A DNA stretch of 23,087 nt, from positions 1 to 23,087 of the forward strand of contig JAHLWZ010001061.1 of the NCBI GenBank assembly GCA_020536535.1, in the 5' to 3' direction. How positions within the stretch are numbered: the stretch's first letter is position 1; each line of letters starts with the position of its first letter. Below the pieces are notes generated by a model, which did no database searches, had not been told where the DNA came from, and saw nothing but the letters and a program-made list of their open reading frames with translations. The position numbers and the translations under genes are program-made. This document shows, one piece after another, positions 1 through 9,388 of the stretch. The DNA is from Pelomyxa schiedti. Lineage: Eukaryota; Evosea; Pelobiontida; Pelomyxidae.

Positions 1-169
1 CCTTTCCGCAAACTTGCGCGTCTTCGCGGGGCACCCCAACCGATGCCAGTACGTCCACCATGAACCTCTCCAACACATCGAGAGGCATTCTAGGATCATC
101 ATCGTGCGACGTGGTTGTGGCGGCTGTCGCAGTTGCCGGTGTCGCTGTAGCGGCTGTTGTGGTGGCCAT
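1..169 (-). CDS. Malate/L-lactate dehydrogenase family (Ldh_2) enzyme, first exon, partial
   Basis: Starts at the ATG at 169-167 and runs off the left edge still open (56 codons plus one base). The first 26 or so residues are low complexity (Ala, Thr, Pro). They are followed by MPLDVLERFMVDVLASVGVP and then REDAQVCGK, which matches the N-terminus of the Ldh_2 family: a helix, then a G-x-P-x-x-D-A segment just before the ADLRGIDSHG-type motif that would lie outside the window. Family members are NAD(P)-dependent 2-hydroxyacid dehydrogenases acting on malate, lactate or ureidoglycolate-like substrates. The substrate cannot be told from this exon. The Ala/Thr-rich leader could be a linker or a weak targeting peptide; I see no clear signal. 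The family assignment rests on about 30 residues. Confidence 0.6.
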   Translation of the reverse strand, partial: MATTTAATATPATATAATTTSHDDDPRMPLDVLERFMVDVLASVGVPREDAQVCGK

Positions 170-490
170 TCAACAGGGAGAAGGTTTTTTCTTTTTGTTT
201 TGCTTTTGCGTTGATGTTCGGCTGGTTGATGTTTGTTTTCCTTGGTGGCCTTCTAGAACTCCATTGGCCTCGGATCTGCAGCGTCATTCCACAATCAATC
301 TACACTTACAACTTTGGGACTCACACTTTTTGGCATCAACGGGGCAGAAAAGGTCCTGGTTCTCTCTGTACCCTGTGAAGGGAAAATTGCCACCCCCAAA
401 CATGTTCACTACAAACACGTTCCTTTGCACCAACACTAGAAAGAAGTCTTGGTGCCAAAGGAAGAAAACAATTTCCTTTTTTTTTTCCTC
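170..490. other. Intergenic region between two minus-strand genes
   Basis: About 320 bp separate the stop codon of TRIM-like gene A (at 491) from the ATG of the Ldh_2-type gene (at 169). It must hold the 3' end of gene A and the promoter of the downstream gene. A T-rich run follows the gene A stop on the plus strand (about 477-487). Open frames crossing it show no family resemblance. I see nothing else in it. Confidence 0.5.
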
Positions 491-2935
491 TCACAGAGCC
501 ACATTCTCAATGAGGAAGACGCGGAACTCTGAGTCTGCGCCTGAGCTGTCGGGTGCGTCAACAACGATGAGCTGGTTTGTTGATGGAATCCAGGAAGTCA
601 ACCTCACATACTTGCCAAATGTTGGGAGTGTGTTTCTGTAAGTGCCATCATAAACACCAGTGGTGGTGTCAAACACCCCGTCGATCTCCCCGCTGTCGTA
701 TGCCTTGCCAAAGTAGAACCTCCCACACACAACAAATGCAAAGCCAGTCTTCATCTTGATGCGAGGGACAGTCCACGTCTGCAAGATTGTGAGGGAGTCA
801 GGGTCCACCCTCGTGATGTGTATGTTGCCGTTGTTGGGTGGTGCGTGGACCACGTACAGCACACCCCCTGCATCAACATACCAGCAAATGTCTGTGTATC
901 CGTTCCAGGTCCACGGTGACTCGCCAGAGTGACCGGCGTTTGGGAGTGGTGCAGTTGCTACTGTTGACCCGTCGCTCACACGCACCTTGGTCATTGTGGC
1001 TGCATTGGCTGGGGTGCAGTACACGTGGCCGTTGTGCACAGCCTGGTATGTGCCACCGGGGTGGTTGGGCACGTCCTTGACTGTGAATTGCCTTGGGTTG
1101 GTGTTGTTGATGAAGCTGGTCATGCTTTCGAACTCCGTCAGCTGTGAAGTGTAGTAGTCACTGCCCCAGTACACTTTTCCGGTTGTGTTGTCAACAAACA
1201 GCTTCTGTGCCTGACGGGGCGTGGTCGAGGTCACCATCGAGCCAAGTTGGTTGAGTTCCCTCGTTGCCGCTTTGGGAACAAGAGAACCTGATGTTGAATT
1301 GTGAACAAGGCGACCAAGTGATGATGAAATTGTTCCACAAACGGCAGTTGAATCACATTCAAATCTCACCTGTTCGCGTTTTTTTTTGTGTCATTTCACT
1401 TTTTTTTTTTTTTTTTGGATGCGGAAAAGAGAGAGAGATACCTTCAATTCATTTGGTGCCAGAGAGTCATTCTGGGCACCTGAATCGCAAAGCTTTTTGA
1501 CACGAGAAGTGAGAGTGTCATTGACAGCCACGAGTTGGAGGTCAGTGAACCTCGTTGTTGCCTGTTGCGCATATTCTTGTGCTTCTTGTGCATCCTTCAT
1601 CTTGTTGTCACATCCTTCAATGTGTTCTTGGAATATCTTGAAGGGGTAACGCCGCATTGTCAGTGTGTGTGATTGGTGCGACAGAAGACATGCCTTTTTT
1701 GATGTTTCGGTGATTGTCTTCAGTTCCGAGAGCAGCTGTGCCTCCTTGGCATTGACAACTGCAACAATCTTGGCAAATTCAGTTCGTATCTCAGCCTCAA
1801 CGTTCTCAGAAAGTTCATCTGCGTTTTTGCAGCATCCCTTTGGTTTTTTTTTTTGTTGTCGTTGAATGGGACGGAAATGAGAGAACACACACGATTGCAG
1901 TGTGTTTCGAAAGTGAAAGCTTCTCCAAGCGCAATGATAACTTGGAGCACAGTGAGGCAATGTTCTCCTTGAACTTGGAGCTCAGGTCAGAGGAAAACAC
2001 AAAGTCGTGGTTCTTGTGGTCAATCAATCTGATATTGTTTACGGAGTTAGGAAAAACCCAAGGACGCAACAGGCCCGAAATCAGACAAAAGAAAAAGGAA
2101 CACACACGTGCAGTCACGGCAAATCAGTGACTTGTCAGTGTTGCAGTACAACCGCAGTTCCTCATGTGGATGCTTGGAACAAAGTGCTGGTTTGGGTGCC
2201 GCGGGTGTGACGCTCGTCTGTGTCCTGATTTGATCCACAGTCACAACCTGCATTCCCAAGTGTGTGAGAGTGTGAACTGGTTGGCTGGTGGGAAGCGTGG
2301 GTGGCGAGGGAGATAGATATAAAATAAACACAGCAGCGCTACATTGTGGGAGGCGGTCTTCCTCGCACGTGAGTGGTGTGCCTTGTCGTCGTTGCACAGG
2401 AACACCCCGCACGTTGGGCACCACCACGGCACGTCGTGTGATCCGCATTCCACGCACTCGGGAGGCGGCGCGGCCGTCGTCGTCGTCGTCGTGGTGGTGG
2501 TGGTCCCTGGTTGTTTGTGTGTCCCGCCCTCAGCAACAAGTGGAGCCAGGTCCAACAGGTGGCGCTTCCAAAGGTCCACTGGGAACCCCCCTTGCGGAAT
2601 TGCGGCCTGTCGACAGGTTGTGGTGTGTTTTTTTGTGACTGTTGGTTTATTTTTCGTAAAGTAAAGACACGCAGAGGGACCTGGAATTGGCACACAGGGC
2701 ACGTCAGTGACGACGATGTGGCGGAGTTGGGCGCGGAGGGGAGCACCCCTCGCGAACACCTGGTGACGCACTCGAGGCACAAACTGTGCAAACACGGCAG
2801 CAGCCTGGGGCGTCGTGCGTGGGGGTGATGGAAGAACTTTTAAAATTTCGGAACGGGAGTTGTTCACCTTGGGTCACGGAGGAACGAGGAGCAACACGGG
2901 CACGTTATTTGTGCGGTCACTTCCTTCTTGTCCAT
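491..2935 (-). CDS. TRIM-like E3 with C-terminal olfactomedin domain, copy A
   Basis: Eight exons (2935-2868, 2804-2681, 2606-2343, 2247-2108, 2028-1893, 1837-1694, 1636-1442, 1369-491) give 649 residues, all phases consistent. Order: RING (first pair C-P-C-C near residue 12, then PCLHSLCLEC and TCPVC); B-box 1 (CVEC...WWCPTC...LCNDDKAHH); B-box 2 (CSKH...LYC...ICRDC...DHKNH); coiled coil from about residue 205 to 340; olfactomedin domain from about 370 to the end. In the olfactomedin part the block SWNGYTDICWYVDAGG-like/YVVHAPPN, the CG-FYFGK core and a DTTTG turn match the family (copy A has TWNGYTDIC where B has SWGGGTDIC). The RING predicts E3 ubiquitin ligase activity in the cytosol; there is no signal peptide. 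A Thr run in exon 3 is absent from copy B. The exon 6/7 junction uses a GC-AG intron (1693-1637), although here the 57-nt segment could also be read through. Domain identity is firm; the substrate is unknown. Confidence 0.88.
2475..2504. repeat. Trinucleotide repeat inside gene A exon 3
   Basis: A run of GTC then GTG triplets on the plus strand encodes a stretch of about nine threonines on the minus strand, between the RING/B-box linker and B-box 1 of copy A. The matching place in copy B (about 3440-3460) has only a short ACCACGGCGACT-type segment, so the repeat expanded (or shrank) after the duplication. It is in frame and does not disturb either zinc-binding domain. Confidence 0.8.
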
Positions 2936-3022
2936 TGATGAAAGCTTCAAGAATTTTTTTTCCTTGTGGAAAGGTGTGTCACTCCTCTTCTGATCACCAC
3001 AAGAAAAAAAAAACCACCCGAA
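2936..3022. promoter_or_regulatory. Short bidirectional promoter at the centre of the palindrome
   Basis: Only 87 bp separate the two divergent start codons of genes A (2935) and B (3023), so both promoters and both 5' leaders must fit here or overlap the coding regions. The inverted symmetry continues into this stretch: CCTTGTGG at about 2962-2969 faces CCACAAG at about 2997-3003, each followed (reading outward) by an A-rich run before the ATG. About 27 bp between these is the non-symmetric centre. I see no convincing TATA element. That both genes are transcribed from here is inferred from geometry. Confidence 0.55.
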
Positions 3023-5396
3023 ATGAACAAGAAGGAAGTGATCTACCAAATAACGTGCCCATGTTGCTTGTCGTTCCTCCGTGACCCAAGGTGCCATCAT
3101 GGGATTCAAAAAAACTCCGTTCTCACACCCAACCATCAGGCTTCTGCCGTGTTTGCACACTTTGTGCCTCGAATGCATCCCTCGATGTTCGCGAAGCACC
3201 TCGACTGGTTCTCCGTTGCTCGCATACGCCGCGGAATGCCCTGTGTGTCACTCTCAGGTGTACGTTTCTTTCACTCCCACACTCACCCATTAGAGGACTA
3301 ACAACAACCGAAACCCGAAACACAACATAACTTTTCGACAGGCAGTCGCACCACCAGGGGGGTTCCCTGTGGACGAGTGGAAGAGAAGCATGTTGGCCTC
3401 GGTTCCACATGCTGTTTTTGGGAGTGGATCACACCAACCAGGCACCACGGCGACTGCGCCAGAATGCGGAGATTGCGGGGCACGCGAAGCCCAGTGGTGG
3501 TGCACAACGTGTAGCGCGTTTTTGTGCAACGATGACAAGGCACACCACTCACGTGCGAGGAAGACCGCCTCCCACAATGTAGCGCTGTGTTTATTTTATA
3601 TCTAACTCTCGCCACCAACCAACCAGCTCACTCACATACACGTCTAATGCAGGTTGTGACTGTGGCTCAACTCAGAACACAGACGAGTGTCACACCCGCG
3701 GCACCCAAACCAGCACTTTGTTCCAAGCATCCACATGAGGAACTGCGGTTGTACTGCAACACTGACAAGTCACTGATTTGCCGTGACTGCACGTGTGTGT
3801 TCCTTTTTCTGGTTTGGGAACCTGCTGTGCCCTTGGGTTGTTGGCTAACAACCCAAACAAACACAATTAGATTGATTGACCACAAGAACCACGACATTGT
3901 GTTTTCCTCTGACCTGAGCTCCAAGTTCAAGGAGAACATCGCCTCACTGTGCTCCAAGTTATCACTGCGCTTGGAGAAGCTTTCACTTTCGAAACACACT
4001 GCAATTGTGTGTATTTTCTCTCATTTCCGTCCCATTCAACGACAACAAAAAAAAAAACCAAAGGGATGCTGCAAAAACGTAGACGAAGTTTCAGAGAACG
4101 CTGAGGCGGAGATACGAACTGAATTTGCCAAGATTGTTGCAGTTGTCAATGCCAAGGAGGCTCAAATGCTCTCGGAACTTAAAAAAATCACCGAAACTGC
4201 GAAAAAGGCACGAACTTGTCTGTTGCACCAATCACACACACTGACAATGTGTTCACCCCCTCAAGATATTCCAAGAACACATTGAAGGATGTGACAACAA
4301 GATGAAGGATGCACAAGAGGCACAAGAATACGCACAACAGGCAACAACGAGGTTCACTGACCTCCAACTCGTGGCTGTCAATGACACTCTCACTTCTCGT
4401 GTCAAAAAGCTTTGCGATTCAGGTGCCCAGAATGACTCTCTGGCACCAAATGAATTGAAGGTATCTCTCTCTCTTTTCCGCATCCAAAAAAAAAAAAAAA
4501 AAGTGAAATGACACAAAAAAAAACGCGAACAGGTGAGATTTGAATGTGATTCAACTGCCGTTTGTGGAACAATTTCATCATCACTTGGTCGCCTTGTTCA
4601 CAATTCAACATCAGGTTCTCTTGTTCCCAAAGCGGCAACGAGGGAACTCAAACAACTTGGCTCGATGGTCCACTCGATCACACCCCGTCCTGGGGTGAGG
4701 TTATTTGTTGACAACTCAACTGGGAAAGTGTACTGGGATGGTGCATACCACCGTCGACAACTGACAGAGTTTGCGAACATGACCAGCTTCATCAACAACA
4801 CCAACCCAAGACAGTTCATACTCAAGGACGTGCCCAACCACCCCGGTGGCACATACCAGGCAGTGCACAACGGCCACGTGTACTGCACCCCAGCCAATGC
4901 AGCCACAATGACCAAGGTGCGTGTGAGTGACGGGTCAACAGTAGCAACTGCACCACTCCCAAACGCCGGTCACTCTGGCAAATCAACGTGGAGCTGGGGT
5001 GGAGGCACAGACATTTGCTGGTATGTTGATGCAGGGGGTGTGCTGTACGTGGTCCACGCACCACCCAACGAAGGCAACATACACATCACGAGGGTGGACC
5101 CTGACTCCCTCGCCATCTTGCAGACGTGGACTGTCCCTCGCATCAAGGCACGGACAGGATATGCATTTGTTGTGTGTGGGAAGTTCTACTTTGGAAAGTC
5201 GCACAACAGCAACGAAATCGACGGGGTGTTTGACACCACAACTGGTGATTATGATGACACTTACAGAAACACACTCCCGACATGCGGCATGCGTGTGGCT
5301 CTTACTTCGTGGATTCCATCAACAAACCAGCTCCTCGTCATCGAAGCTCCTGACGTATCGTTCCGCGTTTTCCTCTTCGACAATGTGGCTCTGTGA
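3023..5396 (+). CDS. TRIM-like E3 with C-terminal olfactomedin domain, copy B
   Basis: Eight exons (3023-3090, 3140-3257, 3342-3578, 3653-3792, 3871-4006, 4064-4207, 4266-4460, 4533-5396) give 633 residues. Layout as in copy A: RING at about 12-60, B-box 1 at 104-140, B-box 2 at about 162-198, coiled coil to about 335, olfactomedin domain from about 360 to the end. Within the last domain SWGGGTDICWYVDAGG, NIHITRVDPDSL-ILQTW and YAFVVCGKFYFGKS align block by block with the olfactomedin fold. Exon 6 joins exon 7 by a 58-nt intron starting GC (AAAAAG|GCACG...CTCAAG|ATATTC). Reading through it hits a stop, so splicing is required here. Intron 5 is 57 nt here and 55 nt in copy A, so the frame only agrees between copies if it is removed. 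Likely a cytosolic ubiquitin ligase with the olfactomedin propeller as its substrate-binding end. Confidence 0.9.
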
Positions 5397-5607
5397 GAGG
5401 AAGATAAAGAAAATTTTTTGTTTGGCAACGTCCACCTCGTGAGATTTTACGGTGGAGGTGTGGCTACCCAAGGGGACGTCATGCATTTGGCGTGGGAATC
5501 CAACTACTACTTGGCGCATGACCCACCTGACAGGACCAAGATGTGGGGACAGACCTAACCATCAGTTTGAGTTTCTAGGAAACCCGCAGCGTGGCTCCTC
5601 TTTTTTA
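5397..5607. other. Intergenic region downstream of gene B
   Basis: About 210 bp between the gene B stop codon and the start chosen for the ankyrin-like gene. The reading frame of the next gene stays open back to 5452, but that upstream stretch is Trp/Pro/Arg-rich without any repeat-like pattern, so I treat it as untranslated. A T-run (5601-5606) lies directly before the chosen ATG. Confidence 0.4.
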
Positions 5608-7862
5608 ATGCTGAAAGAGCCGTGCCAGGATACCTCTTCCACCGTAACCGCGTCGTTGTCGAGCAAACAACAGGAGGCCGGCAGGGTCCTCATGATCTCG
5701 CGCGTCGCGTGGGAGTACGCGGTGCAGCCAGTCCTCGCGGCCTCGTACAGATCCCTCGAGCACGGGGACGTGGTGTGGGCGTTCGGCGCGGCGTCGGCCC
5801 TGTTCCCCCTCGTCGCCCTCGTGTGCCGCGGCGTCGCCGCCGCCCCCGTGGTGTTCAAGCACCTCGGCGACGAGGAGCCGCAGGGGCACTCCCGCCACTG
5901 GGACGTGAGGTGCGCCGCGCAGGCCGGCAGCCCCGCCTGCATCTCGTGGATCCTGAGGCACAAGCCCACGAGGAACAACACGAGGGAGTGCCTGAGCGTG
6001 CTGTGGGGGCTCTGCGGCGGCGGACACCTCGAGATGGCGCGGCAGCTCGTCGACGGCGACTGCGCGGCGGCGGGGACTGATGAGCGCCGGGCGGGCGGCC
6101 TTGGCTGCGATTATGGGAGGAGTGATGTGAGGTGGGTGAAGGAATCGGGGCTGGCGTGGCCCGTGGGTGAGAATGACCTGAGGGACGAGGTAAGAGCCAT
6201 TGATATCACTCCGGATGGGAGCGAGGATGAGACCTTGTTGTCAGAGGTGTGCAGAGGGGGGCACCTTGAGACAGCCAAGTGGGTTGTTGAGAGGTTCCGG
6301 CTGAGGGAGAGCTGGGAGCTTGCTGCTCCGTTTATGGCTGCTGTTCGTGCTGGGAAGCTCGAGGTGGCGAGGTGGTTGTGTGGGTTATGTGGGGTCGTTT
6401 GGGCTGTGAACACACTGGGGCTGAATTACCCAGTTAAGTTCTACTTTGAGGGAAACCTGGAGATGGTCCAGTGGCTGGTGGAGGTCTTCCCTGGAAGCTG
6501 GAGTTTGGAAAAACCTGAAAAGTGTTACTCCCCTGTGGGACTTGCTGCTGGTGTCATGTGTAACAAGAAGATTACCCTGAAGGAACGCGTTGAGGCCTTC
6601 CAGTGGCTGAGGTCACACTTCAGCTTTGACCTACAAGAAGTCCAGACGGTTGCCACAGGTACACGAGGGGTGGAGTCACTCATGTGGTTGATAGAGACCC
6701 ACGGTGTGCAGCCGCCAGTGAGCATGTGGTGGTGGAGGGAGGTGGAGGGTGTAGAATCTGTTGAGTGGCTTGTAAAGCACCTCCCAATGTCAGTTACAGC
6801 TGCCAATTTTCTTGAAGTTTGTGGAAACATCAAGGATGACTTGCACTGCGTGAGAGTGCTGCTGTCAGAGGTGGTCAATCTCACTCCAACCGACCATGAA
6901 GAAGCACTTATAGAAGCACTGTCCAATGGCAACATCAAAATCGCCAACTGGCTGGAAGCAACCTTCCATATCATGGAGAAAAATGTCAATGTCGCTGCTC
7001 CCAAGGCGAATGCCACTCTAATTTCTCTGTGCAAGAACTACAGCAACTACTGTGACACAAGGGCCATCAGGTGGTTCTTTGAGCACGTATCTGCAGATAA
7101 AATAGATGAGAGTTCCCTGGCAAGAGCAGTACGCCACACACGGTTCTCTGTCTTGTCATTCTTGCTTGAGTTGTTCCACTTTTCACCTACCAGTAAGTCG
7201 CGGCAGGATCAGCGCAAGTGGAGTAAAGTACTGCTGGGAGCAGTGGTCACTGGGTGGACTCCAATTTCAAGTCAGCTTATTTCATGTAGGGCTGTTGACA
7301 GTAGTCATGCTATAAACTGTGTGATTCAGTCTTGTCATTCCTGCTTCATCTCCAGCAAAGCTATGAAAAGGGTAATACACGAGTATCACCTGGAGAACCA
7401 GCCAGAATACATCAAATACAACAACAATGTTCTTATAGAATTGATCAATGCAAATAACACAAGGTGTGCAGAGTGGCTGATCCACAACTTTGAGGTCACC
7501 CTGGAAGAGGTATGCCTTTTCTTTGTACAATAAACGCAACTCTAACAAAAGCTAAAAAAAAAAAAAAAAAAAAAAAAACACAGCTGGGACATCCAAGCTG
7601 CGCTAACAAGGAGATTTCATTTCCGATGTGGAAGATGCTGCTGAGGGTGTTCCCAGAGATAACAGCTGACTTTATACGTGATCACCTGTGGTGGGCACTA
7701 ATGTCCTCACCCGTCCACATTGAGTTTGCAATGAAGGCAGTTGGGATCACACAGGCCCATGTAATGCACCGTCTGACTAATGAAATAGAACAAGTGCTGC
7801 CCAAGGAAACACTGTTATGGATTCTGAAGCTTAAGATGTCACGTCCTCATCACAAATGGTGA
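5608..7862 (+). CDS. Ankyrin-like repeat protein
   Basis: Two exons, 5608-7509 and 7584-7862, encode 726 residues. Units of about 30-35 residues recur, each with a short helix, G-[HK/N]-[LI]-E-x-[AV]-x-W-L and an amphipathic helix (GGHLEMARQLV, GGHLETAKWVVERF, AGKLEVARWLCGL, EGNLEMVQWLVEVF, NGNIKIANWLEATF). This is the divergent ankyrin type abundant in amoebae and giant viruses; the function is probably protein binding. The intron (7510-7583) holds 25 consecutive A (7554-7578) just before its CACAG acceptor and restores the frame into LGHPSC. I chose the ATG at 5608 because family-like sequence starts soon after; ATG at about 5692 (MISRVAW) is also possible. About 5630-6100 is strikingly GC-rich compared with the rest of the gene. 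Confidence 0.8.
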
Positions 7863-7934
7863 AGAACTCGGTAAAAAAATCTTAAATTTGTTTTTTTCTG
7901 GCTCCATCAAATCCGAGTGTTTTTTCGCACGAAG

Positions 7935-9147
7935 ATGGCGCAGCTCGATCAGTTGATGGGTCGGCTGGACGAGATGTACAACGAGGCCGAGATAGGCAAC
8001 AACTGCAACGTGCGCGGCGACACGGAGACCGCCGCCGCGAATCTGAATCTGCAGTCCGCGAGCGCTACCGCAGCCGACCAGTTTGTGCTTTCAAAGAAGG
8101 CGATTGCGGAAGAGATGAGGAGGATAAAGCAGGTTTTTTTCTCTTTGTGAGTGTCGGTCTATTCTATCTGAAAATATACGTGAAGATGTTCTAGAAACAC
8201 ACAGTGGTTCTAACGCTCTGACCAAACTAAGATGATTGAAGAGAGAAATGGTATTTCAAATCCAACGGAGATGGCTAAAGCTTCAGCTGCAATTCGGGGG
8301 CAGATGAAAGAAGCAGAGAGACATCTGGCAGCAATGGAGACAAATCACAAAGCTTTTGTTGAACATTACTTAGTTTGTCAAATGTTGCCAATGAGTATCA
8401 CGTGAACCAAAACAAAAGCAACAATTAGAGCTCTAACCGCGGGATTCCTGATCTTGACTTGGAGGAAAAGATAGAACTCAGAAACAAAGTAATTCAGTGC
8501 GCAAGGGCTAACTTGGATAATTGCTACGACTTGGAAAGGTGTCGCAACAATGTTCACACCTTCATCCCTAAAAGAAGTCTGTTGTCCTTCACTTGATATT
8601 TTACACTCACTTTCTTTTCAGACCCTGCTGCTCCAACCAAGTTGCCTGATGTTGATGATCCACAGTTCGAGGAAATTCGCATTATGAATAAAAAAATTGT
8701 AACTGCATAGTCCTCAAACATCTTTCCTTACAGTTTAAGGATGAAGGGCTTGGCAGCATTGAGCTAAAAGTGTCCAATTTGAAAGACATCTCTGTACTAC
8801 ACAAATTTAAATACTAAACACTGACATCCTCACCAGGGAAGAATGTATGGTGCCGCAGTGAATCAATCAGATACCATAACTAGAGCAGAGAGAGGTGTTA
8901 CATCTGTCGATGGGCAGATTGTGCAGGCTAATAGCCGTCTAAATGAAATTCTTCATGGGGTTTTTCTCTCACACTGTGTTACTTGTTTAATGCTATTACA
9001 TCACAGCTTCGATCCACGCCCGATAAACTCATTGTCTACTTCATTCTGATCTGTCTTCTGCTGGGTGCGTTCCACGTCACCGTTATGTCCAACTCATTTT
9101 CGGCAGGAATTGCTGGACTGGTGTACAAAGTTGTCTCGAGCCGTTGA
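7935..9147 (+). CDS. C-tail-anchored Q-SNARE, probably Qc, SYP7-like
   Basis: Seven exons (7935-8132, 8232-8372, 8429-8540, 8622-8698, 8734-8793, 8837-8959, 9007-9147) give 283 residues. The SNARE motif (about 178-237) begins EGLGSIELKVSNLKDIS, has the central ionic-layer glutamine at Q206 (AAVNQSDTI) and ends ANSRLNEIL. It is followed by LRSTPDKL and a hydrophobic anchor (about 246-268, VYFILICLLLGAF). The long N-terminal part with a charged helical region and the LRS-type junction before the membrane anchor recall the plant/protist SYP7 Qc group; that subgroup call is tentative. Role: membrane fusion, protein facing the cytosol. The end of exon 2 is uncertain: both GTTTGTC at 8373 and GTTGAAC upstream keep phase 0. 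An AATAAA lies at 9179-9184. Confidence 0.8.
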
Positions 9148-9388
9148 CAAGCACACACTATGACATCAAGGTAATTTTAATAAAAGAACACAATTCCCAG
9201 GAATTAATTGTTTTCGATCACAGAAAATTTGTTTTCCTCAATCTTTTTCACATCACACAAGACAGTTTCACCATATGTTAAATACCATCAAAATGATAGG
9301 ATAACTGGGATTTAAAAACAGATTGTGAAGCATAAAAGGAGAGTGGGGCAGTAGTTGGTGTCATTACAAAGAAGCAGCCTCCCATTTC
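9148..9388. other. Intergenic region between convergent genes
   Basis: About 240 bp between the stop codons of the SNARE gene (+) and the RING/TRAF gene (-). AT-rich, with AATAAA at 9179-9184 that would serve the SNARE transcript. I see nothing else here. Confidence 0.5.

Larger units (their letters stand above)
491..5396. repeat. Large imperfect palindrome (inverted duplication of a whole gene)
   Basis: Arms of about 2.45 kb (491 to about 2969, and about 2997 to 5396) are reverse complements with matching exon-intron structure and a centre of under 30 bp. By eye, similarity is uneven. Exon 7 and the 72-nt intron 7 (1441-1370 against 4461-4532) are essentially identical, including a 17-base A run. 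Exon 5 and the end of exon 4 are nearly identical. The RING exon, exon 3 and intron 3 differ much more, and the two arms differ by small indels. This patchwork is what gene conversion between arms would leave. Confidence 0.9.

Noticed and set aside
60-641. Plus-strand open frame of 193 codons
   Set aside because: It overlaps both the Ldh_2-type exon and the end of olfactomedin exon 8 on the other strand and has no family resemblance; it is an antisense shadow.
1264-1649. Open frames antisense to TRIM-like gene A that reappear antisense to gene B
   Set aside because: They are conserved only because the underlying exon 7 and intron are nearly identical in both arms; they include the poly-T of the intron and have no gene-like features.
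1637-1693. Reading the exon 6/7 gap of gene A as coding, since it is open and 57 nt long
   Set aside because: The equivalent gap in gene B is 58 nt and hits a stop when read through, so it must be an intron there; the same boundaries fit copy A.
7554-7578. 25-A run as a poly(A) tail of a retrogene insertion
   Set aside because: It lies inside an intron whose flanking exons join in phase; there is no target-site duplication or processed gene upstream.
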